DNA of 64,000 nt from Symbiodinium microadriaticum (Eukaryota; Sar; Dinophyceae; Suessiales; Symbiodiniaceae). Below the pieces are notes generated by a model. The model made no database searches. It was given only the letters and a program-made list of their open reading frames with translations, and was not told the DNA's origin. The translations under genes were made by a program, and so were the position numbers. Where the stretch lies: the NCBI GenBank assembly GCA_001939145.1, contig LSRX01000056.1, positions 954,232 through 1,018,231 on the forward strand, given 5' to 3'. Below, piece after piece: positions 23,270 through 33,687 of this stretch (position 1 is the first letter of the stretch; every line of letters starts with the position of its first letter).

Positions 23270-23338
23270 GAGGCGCAGGAGGAGTCAGGTCTACAACTCC
23301 ATGACCTCTGCGTCTGCTTCCTGCTATCGGAGGGACAG
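23270..23338 (+). CDS. candidate exon
   Basis: CACCAAG|G opens 23 codons starting EAQEESGLQLHDLCVCFLLS and ending at a GC donor (gccggg). The same six bases start ACS introns 11 and 18. Phase 0 on both sides. A 92-bp inverted-repeat element starts 27 nt after the donor. Confidence 0.6.
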
Positions 23339-23365
23339 GCCGGGTTAACGACAAAGATTGTAGGT

Positions 23366-23457
23366 ACCCATAGGCCCCTAAGTAGTTCCTTCTTGGGATT
23401 GCTGTATAGGATTCTACATATAATTCACAAAAAAGAACTACTTCGGGGCCTATGGGT
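23366..23457. mobile_element. family A inverted-repeat element, copy A3 (92 bp)
   Basis: Ends ACCCATAGGCCCCTAAGTAG and CTACTTCGGGGCCTATGGGT; same orientation as A2. Starts 27 nt after the GC donor of the exon at 23270-23338. Confidence 0.75.
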
Positions 23458-23924
23458 ACAAGAGGGCTTAGGGTTTAGATGGGTTCAGAGGTTAGGGTCT
23501 CGGGTTTGGGATTGTGGTTTCGGCTTCCGGGTCCAGGGCGACAAGGATACTACTCGTATAAATGCTCCATGATCGCGATGCTAGCTGATGTGTTGGTTTT
23601 AGGGCTCAAAATAGGCTTGGCGTTCGAGTTTCGACATCTTGGTGCGAAAATTCCCTCTCGGACGGCAGGAGCCGAAGAGCCTCGTCTCCATAACAGATTG
23701 AGCCAAGAGGCAAGCCCAACAATCCCACACCCGAAGCCGAAGAACCTTGCACTCCGAACAGATCGAAGAACATCTCCGGAACCTGAACACTGCAAGGCGA
23801 TTTAGGTGCACCGAGGTTTGACCGAGGCTCCGTTTGATCATCTGCGAGGCAGAAGCTCTGAGACTGTAAGTGCCATGCCCTCAAACCCTGAAAGCCCTGG
23901 AGCATCCTAAACTGCAAGTGGGTA

Positions 23925-23993
23925 GTTCTCTAAATTAGGGTCCCTAGCAGGGTCCTTTTTATCAGGGTGCCGTACTATCAAACAGGGATCCTA
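23925..23993. mobile_element. family C element, truncated or rearranged copy
   Basis: Begins GTTCTCTAAATTAGGGTCCC and contains TTTTTATCAGGGTGCCGTAC, the reverse complement of the family C centre. The right end is lost or diverged. Lies just upstream of a candidate exon at 24059. Confidence 0.5.
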
Positions 23994-24058
23994 CCCAAGT
24001 GAGATTCCGCAAACCCTGAAGCCCTCTGCGTTTTTCATGCCAGATTTTCATTTTGCAG

Positions 24059-24100
24059 TCGGAGGAGGTAAAGAATGTTTCGAGGACATCCAGCGTCCAG
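24059..24100 (+). CDS. candidate exon
   Basis: A T-rich tract ending TTTTGCAG opens SEEVKNVSRTSSVQ to a GA donor (gaacgt). A GT donor (gtaaag) inside it at 24068 is an alternative. Ser/Glu-rich. Confidence 0.48.
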
Positions 24101-24317
24101 GAACGTCAACCCAGCCCCGTCATAGGCCCCCAACTCCTGAAAGCCCTGCAGCCCGAAGCCCTCAACCCCACAACTCTTCAGCTCCTTAAAAAAAAGCTTA
24201 TAAGCCCCCAAGCCCTACAGCTCTGCACCTTAAAGGCCCCAAGCCTGAGACTCTGAGCCCCCCAAGCCCTGAGCCCCAAAGCCCTAAAAACCTTATCGCC
24301 GCTGTGTGGGGTTGCAG

Positions 24318-24359
24318 GCCATTGCTTTCGCCCTGAACAATCCGGAGGAGTCATTGGAA
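24318..24359 (+). CDS. candidate exon
   Basis: GGGTTGCAG|G opens AIAFALNNPEESLE to a GC donor (gcgctc). If the donor is skipped, the frame runs ALGWI to a TAA at 24375-24377, which would make it terminal. C-rich repeats upstream, TTTAGGG repeats from 24384. Confidence 0.58.
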
Positions 24360-24471
24360 GCGCTCGGCTGGATCTAAGGCTTTGGGTTTAGGGTTTAGCT
24401 CGGACTTAAAAAATAGAGCTTTAATTCAGGCGTTCAGGGAAGTTTAGGTTGACGGGGTTTTGGGTTTGCAG

Positions 24472-24501
24472 TATGCGCAGGAATTACAAGTCATCTCTGA
24501 A
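24472..24501 (+). CDS. candidate micro-exon
   Basis: GGGTTTGCAG opens YAQELQVISE to a GC donor (gccttt). The frame stays open through AFRLSGVRELFGLQGLQAW. The AG|T acceptor is atypical; an in-frame AG|G lies at 24480. Confidence 0.42.
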
Positions 24502-24719
24502 GCCTTTAGACTAAGTGGAGTGAGAGAGTTGTTCGGGTTGCAGGGGCTGCAGGCCTGGTTGGGTCTGAGACTCTAGGAGGTTTAGGGTTTAAGGTGTTTG
24601 AAGGGAATAAACCATGCAATGTGATTGGGTGGCTATCCGGTACCCTTAAAGTAAGCTAGTTTCACATTTCGTGGGTTCAGAAACATAAGAGCTCCGAGGC
24701 CGCAGCCATAAAAGCCCAA

Positions 24720-24930
24720 AGCCCTCAACCCCAAACATTAATCTCCAAACCCACTACCCCACAGCCCATACCTGAATTCCTCACCCCCAAAAGCCCTCTA
24801 GCCCCAAACCTACATCTCTACACCCTCCCAAACCGAAGTCCCCCAAACCCTCAACCCTAAACCCTAGACCCTAAACCCTATACCCTACACCCTATACCTC
24901 AAACCCTGAACCCGAAACCCGAAACCCATC
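24720..24930. repeat. C-rich telomere-like block
   Basis: About 210 bp of variants of AAACCCT, AAGCCC and CACCCT. No coding frame seen inside. Confidence 0.75.
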
Positions 24931-25172
24931 TCGAACTCCCAAACGTCGGCTCTGGGAGCCTTGCCCCTCGAACCCTGGCTTTCGCAACTCTCAGAAAGAG
25001 AGCCTCTAAACCCACGAAACAACCGGATAGAAACCCCGAAAAAAAGGCCAAACTGGCCCTTTTGTTTTATGGAAAAGCTTGTAAAAAACACAAGCAACCC
25101 CGATAAGAAACCAGCCTAGAGCCCGAACACTCGCTGCCGCTGAAAGCAGAGAAAACCCATGAAACCTCAAAG

Positions 25173-25233
25173 GACAGTCAAGAGGCTCCCGTCTGAACGT
25201 TACTTTGAACTACCATCACCTGTTTTTTTGCAG
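25173..25233 (+). CDS. candidate exon
   Basis: CTCAAAG|G opens TVKRLPSERYFELPSPVFLQ up to a GT (gttctt). The final VFLQ codons coincide with a T-run and CAG that could instead be an acceptor, so the 3' end is doubtful. Confidence 0.4.
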
Positions 25234-25377
25234 GTTCTTGTTCTAACATGTATTCTTTAAGTAGGTTTAGGTAGTTCAAGGTAGGGTTTGGGTTCAGGGT
25301 TTTGGGGTTTAGGATTCCATGACAGCAGATACCCGAAACCCCAGGCCGGACAGGGGGGTTCTTTCCAAGTTGTCTAG

Positions 25378-25434
25378 GAGCGCGACACCTTTGCCCTGGT
25401 CATGAGCATGTTTGTGGACCACCGAAGAACGGAG
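25378..25434 (+). CDS. candidate exon
   Basis: Nineteen codons, ERDTFALVMSMFVDHRRTE, between TTGTCTAG|G and a GT donor (gtgctt), phase 0. GC-rich third positions. One of the cleanest unassigned exons; no family recognised. Confidence 0.6.
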
Positions 25435-25763
25435 GTGCTTTCTAGTCGTTCAAGGGTTTACTGGGTTTTATATGGAGTGTTTTAATGAGGCTTTGCAGAT
25501 TTGTTATGTGGGGTTGAAGGGTTGAGCATTCGTGCTTACCAATAATTTGGTTTGGGGGTGTCTTATGCTAAGGTTATAGGGGATTGATGGAGGACCATTC
25601 GGGAACTGAGTCTTCTGGGTTCTTGTTAAGAAACTTCAATTTTTGGTAGCCTATGTAAATAATATGGTCTCCTTACTCTGGCCCCTAAACCCTAAACCCT
25701 AAACCGTGGTTAAGTTACATTCCCCAACAAGAGCCCAGTCTCGTGGGATTTAGCGTGGCGGAG

Positions 25764-25815
25764 GCGCCTCGACCCAGACCCGGGTCATGGCTTGGGAGCT
25801 TCTACGCAGACTTGG
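25764..25815 (+). CDS. candidate exon
   Basis: GGCGGAG|GC opens ASTQTRVMAWELLRRL to a GT donor (gttcag) at the start of TTTAGGG repeats. C-rich repeats precede it (25680-25706). Two other frames are open but less protein-like. Confidence 0.48.
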
Positions 25816-26266
25816 GTTCAGGGTTTAGGGTCTAGGGTTTAGGGTATGCGGTTTAGGGTTTTGAGTTTAGGGTTTTGAGTTAGTCAGTGTGACATCGTTA
25901 TGGTGCTCAGGGCTTCATTCCCGAGGCCGCGGTTAGGCAAAATAGGCCGGAGAGTGCACGGCCGGTACTTACACCCAGGGAGTACAATATTATCCTGGTG
26001 TTTTTTTTGGGTTTTTGGTCTCTGTTTTCTCCATGGCTACTGTAATTACGTTCAGTCTTTCTATTCCTTGCTCTTTCTACTAGGATGATTGGGTAGTTCC
26101 TGCCAGTTCCTGCTGCCATGAGCTTGTGGTTACTTATGCTTGCTTTGTTTTTACCTTGTTCATGATTACTGCAGTTTCCTTCGCTGTTAGACTTTCCTAT
26201 GATCGTGAGTATCTTAGTTGCGCGGATGTGGTTAAACAAAAAAGGCATGGGGGTTGCCCGAACCAG

Positions 26267-26292
26267 GCCGAAGAACAGAAGGAGCAGACGAC
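26267..26292 (+). CDS. candidate exon, 3' end uncertain
   Basis: GAACCAG|G opens AEEQKEQT. The frame continues through GLPSLPHG to a TGA at 26318. Donor not clear. Confidence 0.35.
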
Positions 26293-28059
26293 TGGTCTGC
26301 CGTCCTTGCCACACGGCTGAGGGCTTTGCAAGCATATGCGGTGTAGAACAGCAGCAGCTCAGCTGAGACCATAAAGTAGAAGCCTAAATAATTACCCCTG
26401 CACTCCTCAAATCACTGGACCACAGCAGCATACACCATGTGCCCGAGTCTCTATGCACATACCAGGGACGGCCTACATCCTAAACTCCAGGGGGGTTCTT
26501 GGGCTTCACGAGGACCCAGAACTGCCAGACATGGGTTTTAGGGGTTTAGGGTTTAGGGTTTAGGTTTTAGGGTTTGTTTTTTTTGGGGGGTTTAGGTTNC
26601 GAGCCACTACAACAGCAACGACGACAAGTGCAACAACAGCGCCAGCAAAAGCACCAGTACCGCCGCTGCCTCCACCGCTACCACCCCCGCCATCTACAAC
26701 TTCAGGCCGACACAGCGAACAACAGTTCCACGGCTCACGACAGTTGTCACAGTAACAGCAATGGCCTCAACATCAGCGCCTACAACAGCAATCCTGCCAT
26801 GATGCTTCTACCTGTCGCTTGACTTCGGGCAGTCCCAACACTTACCCTGCTGATGAGAATGATGAGACAGTGCAGCTACGGTCATGGGTAATGGTGGCAC
26901 GTTTAAGGGGGGACTACTATAAAACAAAGGTTACAAAGCGCATCATGGCACGATTGTGTTTCCTGCACTGTTATTCTTCTCGACAGCGCGGTCTATTTGG
27001 CATGTTGATGAAAGGTCTGGGGTCTGCTAACTACGGTGGTGCCTGTAAATGCTGTCTGCTCATACATATTCATACCAACTGTGAAGCTAATCGCTAGACT
27101 AAGTAGCCGACAGAAGAACCAAGCTTTCAACCACAAGCAACAAGCCCAGTGGCGCCACATGATTTTGAAGTACCGGAAAGTGCGCATTGCACGAAACAGC
27201 CGCAGCAAGCGCAGCCCACGCACCACGAGGAATGTTTCGAAACCTGGATCAATCTCATGCCCGCAGCATTACTTGCAAGAAGACACCCTCGAGCTCTTGA
27301 CGTACCTCCTATGTCGGACGATCGGCATGCCTGGTTATGAGGAATGGGTTAGTATGCCAGAACGAAGGGCCGGGCCCTTTCTAAGAGCAATCTCTGTGCG
27401 AATGAGCCTAAATGCCCTTTGTAACGGACATGCTGATTGAGGGCTTCGGAAGCGGAGTTCTGCATTTGACAGCTTATGTTTGCAAAACACCGCAATCGTT
27501 CAAAGGTTCGGGCAGACCTCATGACCTGGTATCGAGTTTTCAAAAAAATGCATGCAACTGCAGGGTTGCCCCTGCAGCCAGCGCACTGTGTGCGGCACAG
27601 CTTATTTTAACAGCCTCTGAAGGACTTCGTCCTAGATGCCTATGCTTGCATCTAGGCCTTCAAAACCCGGAATCAAACCCCAAAGTCCACCTCCCACCCC
27701 AAAGCCCACAGCGCAGGAGCCTTCCAGAGGAATGTCGAATCCAATTGTGTACATTCCTGCAGCTTGCCCACGGCAAAGGGCTCTGCGGGTAATTTAAAAG
27801 GGTTGGCGCTGTGAATAGTTGAGTAATGTCCGAGGTTGCAAAAGGCGTGGTCCACAGGCCGAGCCACACAATTGGTTGTGTTGTGCAGATGTGTCTATCT
27901 TGCCACACCCACAACCATATCAAGTTCAAGATGAGGTGGGGCTCGCTGATGCTATGATTACGGAAAGTCCAGCCGTACTGATGTAAGTACATGCGCCCGG
28001 ACATGGACGACAAGATGAAGGTGCAACATCTGCTGGCAAATATTTCGCGAGTGTTCGCG

Positions 28060-28170
28060 GCGGCAGGAGCAATAGCAGCCGCCGCCACCGCCATCGCGGC
28101 CATCCCCTACCAGCACCACCAACACCACACTCACCACCGCCACCACACTCACAACCCCCACCACCACCAC

Positions 28171-28205
<35 letters not shown>

Positions 28206-28450
28206 GTACCATCACCACCATCTTCACGCGTACATCTCGGTCAGCAACACCATCACCAGGAGGAGGACGAGGACCAGCAGGACCAGCAACATCCACATCC
28301 AGCGCCAGCACTGCCAGCACTACCAGCACCAGCAGCACCATGGCCACAGCGCCAACAACACAAGATCAGCTCCGCACGAACATAATCATTGTCATCATCA
28401 TCACCATCGTCGCCCTGGTCATCATCAGAAGCGGCACTGTATTTACGAAT
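28060..28450. repeat. CCG / CAC / CAG triplet-rich tract
   Basis: Interrupted CAC and CAG triplets with a pure CCG run at 28167-28203. Frames give poly-His, poly-Ala or poly-Ser/Thr depending on phase. No splice-bounded exon is convincing. A poly-C run follows at 28520-28540. Confidence 0.7.
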
Positions 28451-28550
28451 GAGGCTCATCAGCAGCAACTTGTTAACCGCCATTCTCAACCTCGTGTTCT
28501 TCCTGCTAGGTGCCCCCCGCCCCCCCCCCCCCCCCCCCCCGCGCCAAGAG

Positions 28551-28592
28551 CCCTTGGGGTCGGACCCAGTGCTCCAAGATGTCGCCCGAAAG
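28551..28592 (+). CDS. candidate exon
   Basis: After a long C-run ending CCAAGAG, the frame reads PLGSDPVLQDVARK to a GA donor (gatcgt), and stays open through DRSSVQTVEGRSYRHSDSGS. It lies just upstream of the Smr exon, but the phase does not fit it, so membership of that gene is unproven. Confidence 0.4.
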
Positions 28593-28765
28593 GATCGTAG
28601 TTCGGTGCAGACCGTCGAAGGGAGGTCATACCGTCATTCCGACTCAGGATCAAAGTCTTCCAAGTTTGTGTTTCGGAGTATATATTATAGTGCATTATAA
28701 GGAACGCTGAAGAATAAGACTGGGAATTATGCTAGGCTTCCACATCATGCAGCCATGCAGCTGAG

Positions 28766-29612
28766 GTCACATCCACAAGGCCAAGAACTTCCCCGGCAAC
28801 CTCCTCAAGTCTATCGCCAAGGCCGACGCGCCCTACACCCACGACCTGCATGGCTACACTTGCGCGGCGGCGCGGGACCTGATGCGCCAAGCCTTCAGCG
28901 CGGAACTTCCCCAGCCGGCCGTCTACACCTTCATCCTGGGATGCGGCCAGCATTCCCTGAAGCAGTACAAGATTGAGCTTCGGAAGGCATGCTTGGAGGG
29001 CCTCCGAGATGCAGGATTTCAGGAAGACCGGCATGCTTCAGACGGAGCCCAGGGGAGATTCAAGGCGATCGATGATCGGGACCATGGAATGCACATGGTG
29101 CGGGTCTTCCCCAAGTTCGACTCTTCGGCTTCCTTGCCTGTCGAGCCTTTGGAGGAGGATGTGAAAAGCATGGAAGCCGAGCTTCTCGTCGATAGATTGC
29201 AGCAGAGGGCCAGCAGGAACGAACTGGAGAAGCTGAGCTTGCTGGGTCTGGGGGAGTTTTTGGTTGAGCTGCTGCCCGTGCTCCTGGCGGGCCGCCGTGG
29301 CCGGAAGCAGCTAGACCTCGGCGAGGAGCCGGAAGTGTTGGAATCTCGAGCATCGGATGTCCTCGAGGATTTGCAGGAAGCATGGAAGCTGGCTTGGAGC
29401 GGGCTTCAAGGCGAGCTCGCCGCGGCCCAGAGCCTCACCGCAGAGACCAAAGCAGCCTGCTGCTTCCTCTTCTCGGAGATGGAGGCGCAGCCCAGCAAAG
29501 CTGGCAGCACGAAGCTACAAGAGCTCCGAAGCAAAGCGGAAGGCCTCCCCACTTGCCAGACGGATACAAAGAAGTCGCCGCAAGAGAAGAAGCTTGAGCA
29601 GGCATTGAAGCC
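28766..29612 (+). CDS. exon with Smr-like (DLHG) domain and helical C-terminal part
   Basis: An 847-nt exon, the longest convincing coding block in the window. It opens after CTGAG and reads HIHKAKNFPGNLLKSIAKAD, then DLHGYTCAAARDLMRQAF (from 28843) and FILGCGQHS. The order DLHG, helix, then I-x-G-x-G-x-HS matches Smr domains, which occur in MutS2, in PPR-SMR proteins and alone, and can nick nucleic acid. The remaining about 200 residues are Leu/Glu/Lys-rich and probably helical. I end it at a GT donor in the codon after ALK, because that puts the next exon (29886) in phase. If unspliced, the frame runs to a TAG inside a TTTAGGG repeat at 29653-29655. The upstream exons and the start are not identified. 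Confidence 0.82.
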
Positions 29613-29885
29613 GTGCCGCGGCTGCAACCGAGACACAGCTGAGAGCTCGGTTTAGGGTTTAGGGTTTGGGTTTAGGGTTTAGGGGTTTAGGGTACCCCCA
29701 TGTGTAGATCTGGGACTCATAGAGGCCTAGGCTCCTCGATAGTGACACTATAAACATGTGATGTTCCAACCTCTAAGCCCGAAGTTGCTAAACCCTGAAC
29801 CCTAAAGCCCTAAAGCCTTAAACCCCAAATGCCTAAGCCCTAATCGCAACAGTCGGCTTGGGGTCGTCTGCAGTCGTTGTCTCAG

Positions 29886-29970
29886 GATCGAGGAGAAGCT
29901 GGACCGCTGGAGCCGTGGACGGCACCAGTTCCGCAGCCCGGAAGAGCTGAAGACCACGCAACTCCAGAAG
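29886..29970 (+). CDS. second exon of the Smr-domain gene chain (charged helix)
   Basis: After TTGTCTCAG the frame reads IEEKLDRWSRGRHQFRSPEE and continues to LQLQK-like sequence ending TTQLQK. The acceptor is AG|G and the donor is GA (gagcct). It takes one base from the preceding exon, which ends with two, so a proline codon forms across the junction. A CCCTAAA-type run precedes it (29786-29850) and TTTAGGG-type repeats follow (from 29990), the usual exon setting here. Highly charged, coiled-coil-like. Confidence 0.72.
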
Positions 29971-30263
29971 GAGCCTCGGCATCTTCATTTTTAGGGTTTG
30001 GGGTTTAAGGGTTTAGGGTTTAGGGCTGAGGCTTGGGAATCTTCTGCAAATCAGGGTTTAGGGATACCTTGCTAGTCGGGGTCTACATTTCGGTTCCGTC
30101 ATTTTGGGGGAACTCATCCCCCTCGGAAGGATCGGAAGGATCGGATGCCGCCCGAAGCCTTTTTCTTGAAGCCGCTTTTAAAATCAGCTCCAGGCCTCCG
30201 AAGCTTTTGAGCCCCCTAAACCCTAAACCCCTGCAAACCCTAAACCCTAAACCCTAAGCTGAG

Positions 30264-30311
30264 GAAAAGCTCCAGCAGAGCTTGGCAGAGCTCAAACCGG
30301 AGCTTTACCAG
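30264..30311 (+). CDS. third exon of the Smr-domain gene chain
   Basis: Sixteen codons, EKLQQSLAELKPELYQ, between CTGAG|G and a GC donor (gccttc). Phase 0 at both ends, matching the previous exon. It continues the helical character. C-rich telomere-like repeats lie directly upstream (30213-30258) and G-rich ones downstream (30362-30384). Confidence 0.68.
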
Positions 30312-30361
30312 GCCTTCCTGGGACCACCCGGAACCCCAAATTCCCAAAAAGGGCCTCAACG

Positions 30362-30670
30362 CTTAGGGTTTAGGGTTTAGGGTAACTCCGACAGCTACTA
30401 GAAGGAATGACATGGTAGGTGTTGCAGGTTTCAGGAGTCTAGGACTTTAGGGTTTAGGGCTCAGGCTCTCCTTCGTTGCTATCGACATTGTTGGATCAGC
30501 TTTCCCTAGGGCCGAAGAGTTCTGGTGTAGAGGGTTGAGGATTTAGGGTTTAGGGTTCAGGGTTTTTTGGGGTTCAGGGGAGGGTTTAGGATTTAGGGTC
30601 TTCAGGGTTTAGGGTCTTCAGGGTTTAAGGTTCAGGGTTGAGGGTTGAGGGGTTAAGTTTAGGGTTTATA
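30362..30670. repeat. G-rich telomere-like block
   Basis: TTTAGGG variants (30362-30384, 30443-30460, 30540-30670) with a short unique stretch between them that may hold a five-codon exon (GRRVL, 30511-30525). Otherwise nothing recognised. Confidence 0.7.
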
Positions 30671-30986
30671 GGGCTTCCATCTAGGGTGCTTGGGGACATG
30701 GAAGGCGTGTAAGTTCGGGCCTTCCTAGTTGAAGAAGCTGTTGGGGCCCGGGTACATGATAGGCGTAGCGGTGTAACTGGCCTGTAACTGGGCATATACA
30801 CTTGTTGTGGATTGGGTTTGGGCTGCGTCGTGTTCTGTTCTGCGGCTGTATGGTTGGATCTTTCGGCAACACTTTGCCCTATTCATGTGGGGCTTGATTG
30901 ATTCATCTTGTGATGTCTTAAGGGGTTATTGGTGATTAGTAGTACTACTCTCCTTTCGTCCCTACATAGTCTGTCAATAGTGTGTC

Positions 30987-31078
30987 GTTCTCTAACTTAG
31001 GGTCCCTTTTTTAGGTCCCTAGTATAGTACGGCACCCATATAAAAAGGGACCCTGAAAGGGAGCCTAATGTAGAGAAC
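30987..31078. mobile_element. family C inverted-repeat element (92 bp)
   Basis: GTTCTCTAACTTAGGGTCCC at one end and GGAGCCTAATGTAGAGAAC at the other are imperfect complements. Internally TACGGCACCCATATAAAAAG. The same ends and centre recur at 40833-40924 and, truncated, at 23925-23993. Confidence 0.65.
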
Positions 31079-31316
31079 TATCCAAGAGAGGTCGCTAGGC
31101 TCTTGCAGGCACCTGAACCCTGGGATCTCAGACCCTATAACAGCTAAACCCTCCAAGCCCAAAGCCTTAAGCCCAAAAACCCCCAAAACCCGCAAAACCC
31201 TCTAAGCCTTAAGCCCAAAACCCCCCAACACCCTAAACGCTCTAAGCCTTGAGCCCGAAACCCTGAACATGAAAACCCCGAGCCCCTGAACCCTAAGCCC
31301 CAATCCGTAAATCCAG

Positions 31317-31364
31317 GCCGAAGAGACGAAGCCCTTTCTACCTGCACTTGCCCACCCCAATCCG
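31317..31364 (+). CDS. fourth exon of the Smr-domain gene chain (candidate)
   Basis: Sixteen codons, AEETKPFLPALAHPNP, with acceptor TCCAG|G and GT donor (gtagct). Phase 0 on both sides, so it can follow exon 30264-30311. It is bracketed by a long CCCTAAA-type run (31125-31310) and TTTAGGG repeats (31373-31388). Function unknown. Confidence 0.6.
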
Positions 31365-32070
31365 GTAGCTTCGGGTTTAGGGTTTAGGTTTCCCAGTAGT
31401 ACCGTGTTGCCTTTTCCATGGTAGGGTCTCTTATCCAAGCCGGAGACTAGGAAAAAGGGGCACCCTCATGATTACAGGGCTACTGGGGAACCTAGTTTTG
31501 GAGTTCCGCGTTGGGATTTCCTGATGAATACTGCCATGAAAAGGTAGGTTTTCGACCCTAAACCCGATAGTTATTTGGGGTTCTCCTTCCTGGAAGGCTG
31601 CTCGCCTGCGGCTGGGTGTACGGGCGGTCTGAGTCATCCGGACTTGCGGCCGCGACTGAGGTTCAGCTCAGAGTTTAATCAGGGTTTTTGGGGCTCTAAA
31701 CTCTCTAAACCCTATAAGCTTTATCGGTTTTGGCCTTAGGTTAAGGGCTTTAGTGTTGATATGAGGCCGCTCTTCTCTCTGACGTTCTGGCATCTGCTTC
31801 GTGGATGCTCACTTTGATGCCTGAATGTCCGGGAGTTAGGGAAAGCCAGATTTGGTAGGTTGACACTTTCTGTTGATCGATCCTTGGCCACGCTTTCTCC
31901 AAGAGCTAGCAGCCCTTGCAAAGCTCACTTGGAGATGAAGCATCTTGCATTTCAACTACACCCGTGCGCGGCCATGCTCCTTTATGCCTAAGAGAGGACA
32001 AACCGGCAGCACGGAGAAAAGTAGGTTGCGACCTGAAGTTTCGATTTTTTTGCACCACCTGTGCCACGAG

Positions 32071-32176
32071 GCGCATTGCATCTTGGGGGTTACCATCATT
32101 ACCACCTCGGCTTCAGCATTAAACATGGCGCGGGACACTATTTTTCAGCCATGGCATCACAACTGGAGCAAACTGG
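32071..32176 (+). CDS. candidate exon, phase-compatible with the Smr chain
   Basis: A T-run and CCACGAG|G acceptor open a 35-codon frame beginning AHCILGVTIITTSASALNMA and continuing to HHNWSKL. The donor is GT (gtgata) after one leftover G. A 71-nt intron containing CCCTAAA-type repeats separates it from the next candidate, whose two leading bases complete a glycine codon. Confidence 0.6.
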
Positions 32177-32247
32177 GTGATACTGGCCTAGACCCTATAG
32201 ACCCCTAAACCCTAAACTCTAAACCCTGTGGATGGGAGCATACCAAG

Positions 32248-32297
32248 GGTCGTCAAGGTCAGCCAGGATGGAGATTGCCTTCTCGTGGCGGCTCCAT
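32248..32297 (+). CDS. candidate exon, phase-compatible with the Smr chain
   Basis: Acceptor ACCAAG|GG, reading SSRSARMEIAFSWRLH to a GC donor (gctctg). If that donor is not used, the frame continues to a TAA at 32325-32327 and this would be a terminal exon. The phase fits the exon ending at 32176. Competing frames are also open, so the frame choice rests on phase continuity. Confidence 0.5.
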
Positions 32298-32431
32298 GCT
32301 CTGTTTGCTATCCAAGAATATCCCTAAACTTAAAACCAGAAGCTGTCCCTACACTTTAGCCTAAACTCCAAATCCTAGGCCTTTCGTCCTAACCCGCAGA
32401 ATCCCACACCCTGAAACCCACTGTTTCGAAG

Positions 32432-32548
32432 GTTTGCCGCAAGGGGCCATGGTCTGACCTACAACGCAAGACATACGTTGACTTCTCACAAACTCCCCGC
32501 TGCCGTTTGCGCTGCTTTATACCAGCTTGGATTCCGATGGATGTAGAA
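32432..32548 (+). CDS. candidate exon, phase-compatible with the Smr chain
   Basis: From TTCGAAG|G the frame reads VCRKGPWSDLQRKTYVDFSQ and then Arg/Cys-rich sequence ending PMDVE, with a GA donor (gactcg). A second in-frame AG|G acceptor exists at 32443. C-rich repeats lie upstream (32325-32420) and G-rich repeats downstream (32561-32585). The function is not recognised. Confidence 0.6.
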
Positions 32549-32743
32549 GACTCGGGCCGTTTGGGGTTTAGGGTTGATTTAGGGTAATAGATGCAGTGAT
32601 TCAAACATGGATAAGTTGAGACCTTTCTCGAAGAGTCTGACTGAGAGAGGTGGAAAGGTAATACTGATCCTTTGTGTACAAAAAAGCCTCGTATCAATCC
32701 ATCAGCCATTCGGTGTTAAAAAGAACCTAGCTATCGAAGACAG

Positions 32744-32850
32744 GCTAATGCTTGCAAATGCACAAACACACAAGCCACACATCTGCAAGAGAAACAAATT
32801 GATCCGGAGCTGGCCACCATGCAAGATGCCAGTCCTCGATATAGTTGCAG
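32744..32850 (+). CDS. candidate exon, frame uncertain
   Basis: AAGACAG|G opens 35 codons ending EKQIDPELATMQDASPRYSC at a GC donor (gccaag). An overlapping 84-codon ATG-started frame (32607-32861) is also open. AT-richer than the other candidates. Confidence 0.38.
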
Positions 32851-32863
32851 GCCAAGTGTGAGG

Positions 32864-33036
32864 TACCCTAAACCCTAAACCCCTACCCCCTAACCCCTAA
32901 CCCCTGAACCCTGCACCCTAAACAATAAACCCTAACCCCTAAACCCGAGCCCCTAAACCCTAAACCCCAACCCTAAATCCCTAAACCCGAGCCCCTAAAC
33001 CCTACACGCTAAACCCCCGAGCCCTAAACCCATCTA
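32864..33036. repeat. C-rich telomere-like block
   Basis: CCCTAAACC and CCCTAACCC variants for about 170 bp, ending shortly before the acceptor of the exon at 33055. Confidence 0.8.
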
Positions 33037-33054
33037 GCCGAGGTGCTTTTGCAG

Positions 33055-33092
33055 GGTGGGATGTGGAGGGGGCCATGGGCTTAGGCTTTGGA
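33055..33092 (+). CDS. candidate exon
   Basis: TGCTTTTGCAG|GG opens WDVEGAMGLGFG to a GC donor (gcttga). A large C-rich repeat block precedes it (32864-33030) and G-rich repeats follow (33120 on). Confidence 0.5.
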
Positions 33093-33600
33093 GCTTGAGA
33101 CTCTTAGACGATTGAAGGTAGGGTTTAGGGTTCAGGATTTAGGGTTCAGGGTTTAAGGTTCAGGATTTAGGGTTTAGGGTTTAGTAGTTTAGGATTTATA
33201 GGGTTTAGTAATTTGGTATAGGGTTTAGGATTTAGGGTTGAGGGTTTTGGGGTCTGACAAGCCTTCGGTGCGAACGACACTGCAAGAACCCGCAAGCAGC
33301 AGCCAGCAGAAGATTCAGGGTCCAGGCGTGTCGGCCGTCAGGATTTCGAGTTTGTCGGGCTCTGCACTTACAGGGGTTTTGGAGGGATGGAGGGTTGAGG
33401 GTTTAGGGCTCAGGGTCTAGAGGTCTATTTGCCTGTGACTTTTTGTTGAGATTCTCCGATCGTTCAGCCCTGTCAGCTTCAACCGTCGATTTACACCCCC
33501 CAATATAAGCCCTATAAGCCCTATAAACCCTAAACCCTAAACCCTAATACCCCCCAAAAAACCCTGGACCCCAGAGCCTGAAGTCCTGACCTTCCCGGAG

Positions 33601-33687
33601 CACCGGAACCAATTGGATCGTCGCATTTCCCCCTCGTGTTCCGAAACCCATGAAACCCTGACAATCCCGCCCGCCCCCCAAATTTAG
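33601..33687 (+). CDS. candidate exon, boundaries uncertain
   Basis: CCCGGAG opens HRNQLDRRISPSCSETHETL, open to a TAG in a telomere-like repeat (33685-33687). A GT donor (gtgttc) at 33636 would shorten it. The acceptor is AG|C. Confidence 0.36.
   Translation, partial: HRNQLDRRISPSCSETHETLTIPPAPQI

Larger units (their letters stand above)
25900..28500. other. region with weak coding signals only
   Basis: AT-richer DNA (26000-26250), a CAA/CAG triplet tract (26600-26760) and overlapping plus frames at 26819-27097 (DETVQLRSWVMVARLRGDYY) and 27036-27440 (QWRHMILKYRKVRIARNSRS). A further frame, ending at a TGA near 27340, reads EECFETWINLMPAALLARRH. These could be remnants of a gene or transposable element, but no family is recognised. 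One N at 26599. Confidence 0.35.

Noticed and set aside
26060..28000. Assigning the weak frames at 26.8-27.4 kb to a retroelement
   Set aside because: No reverse transcriptase, integrase or transposase motif is visible.
27991..28452. 153-codon His-rich ORF
   Set aside because: Produced by CAC/CAG/CCG triplet repeats; all phases are open with different homopolymers.
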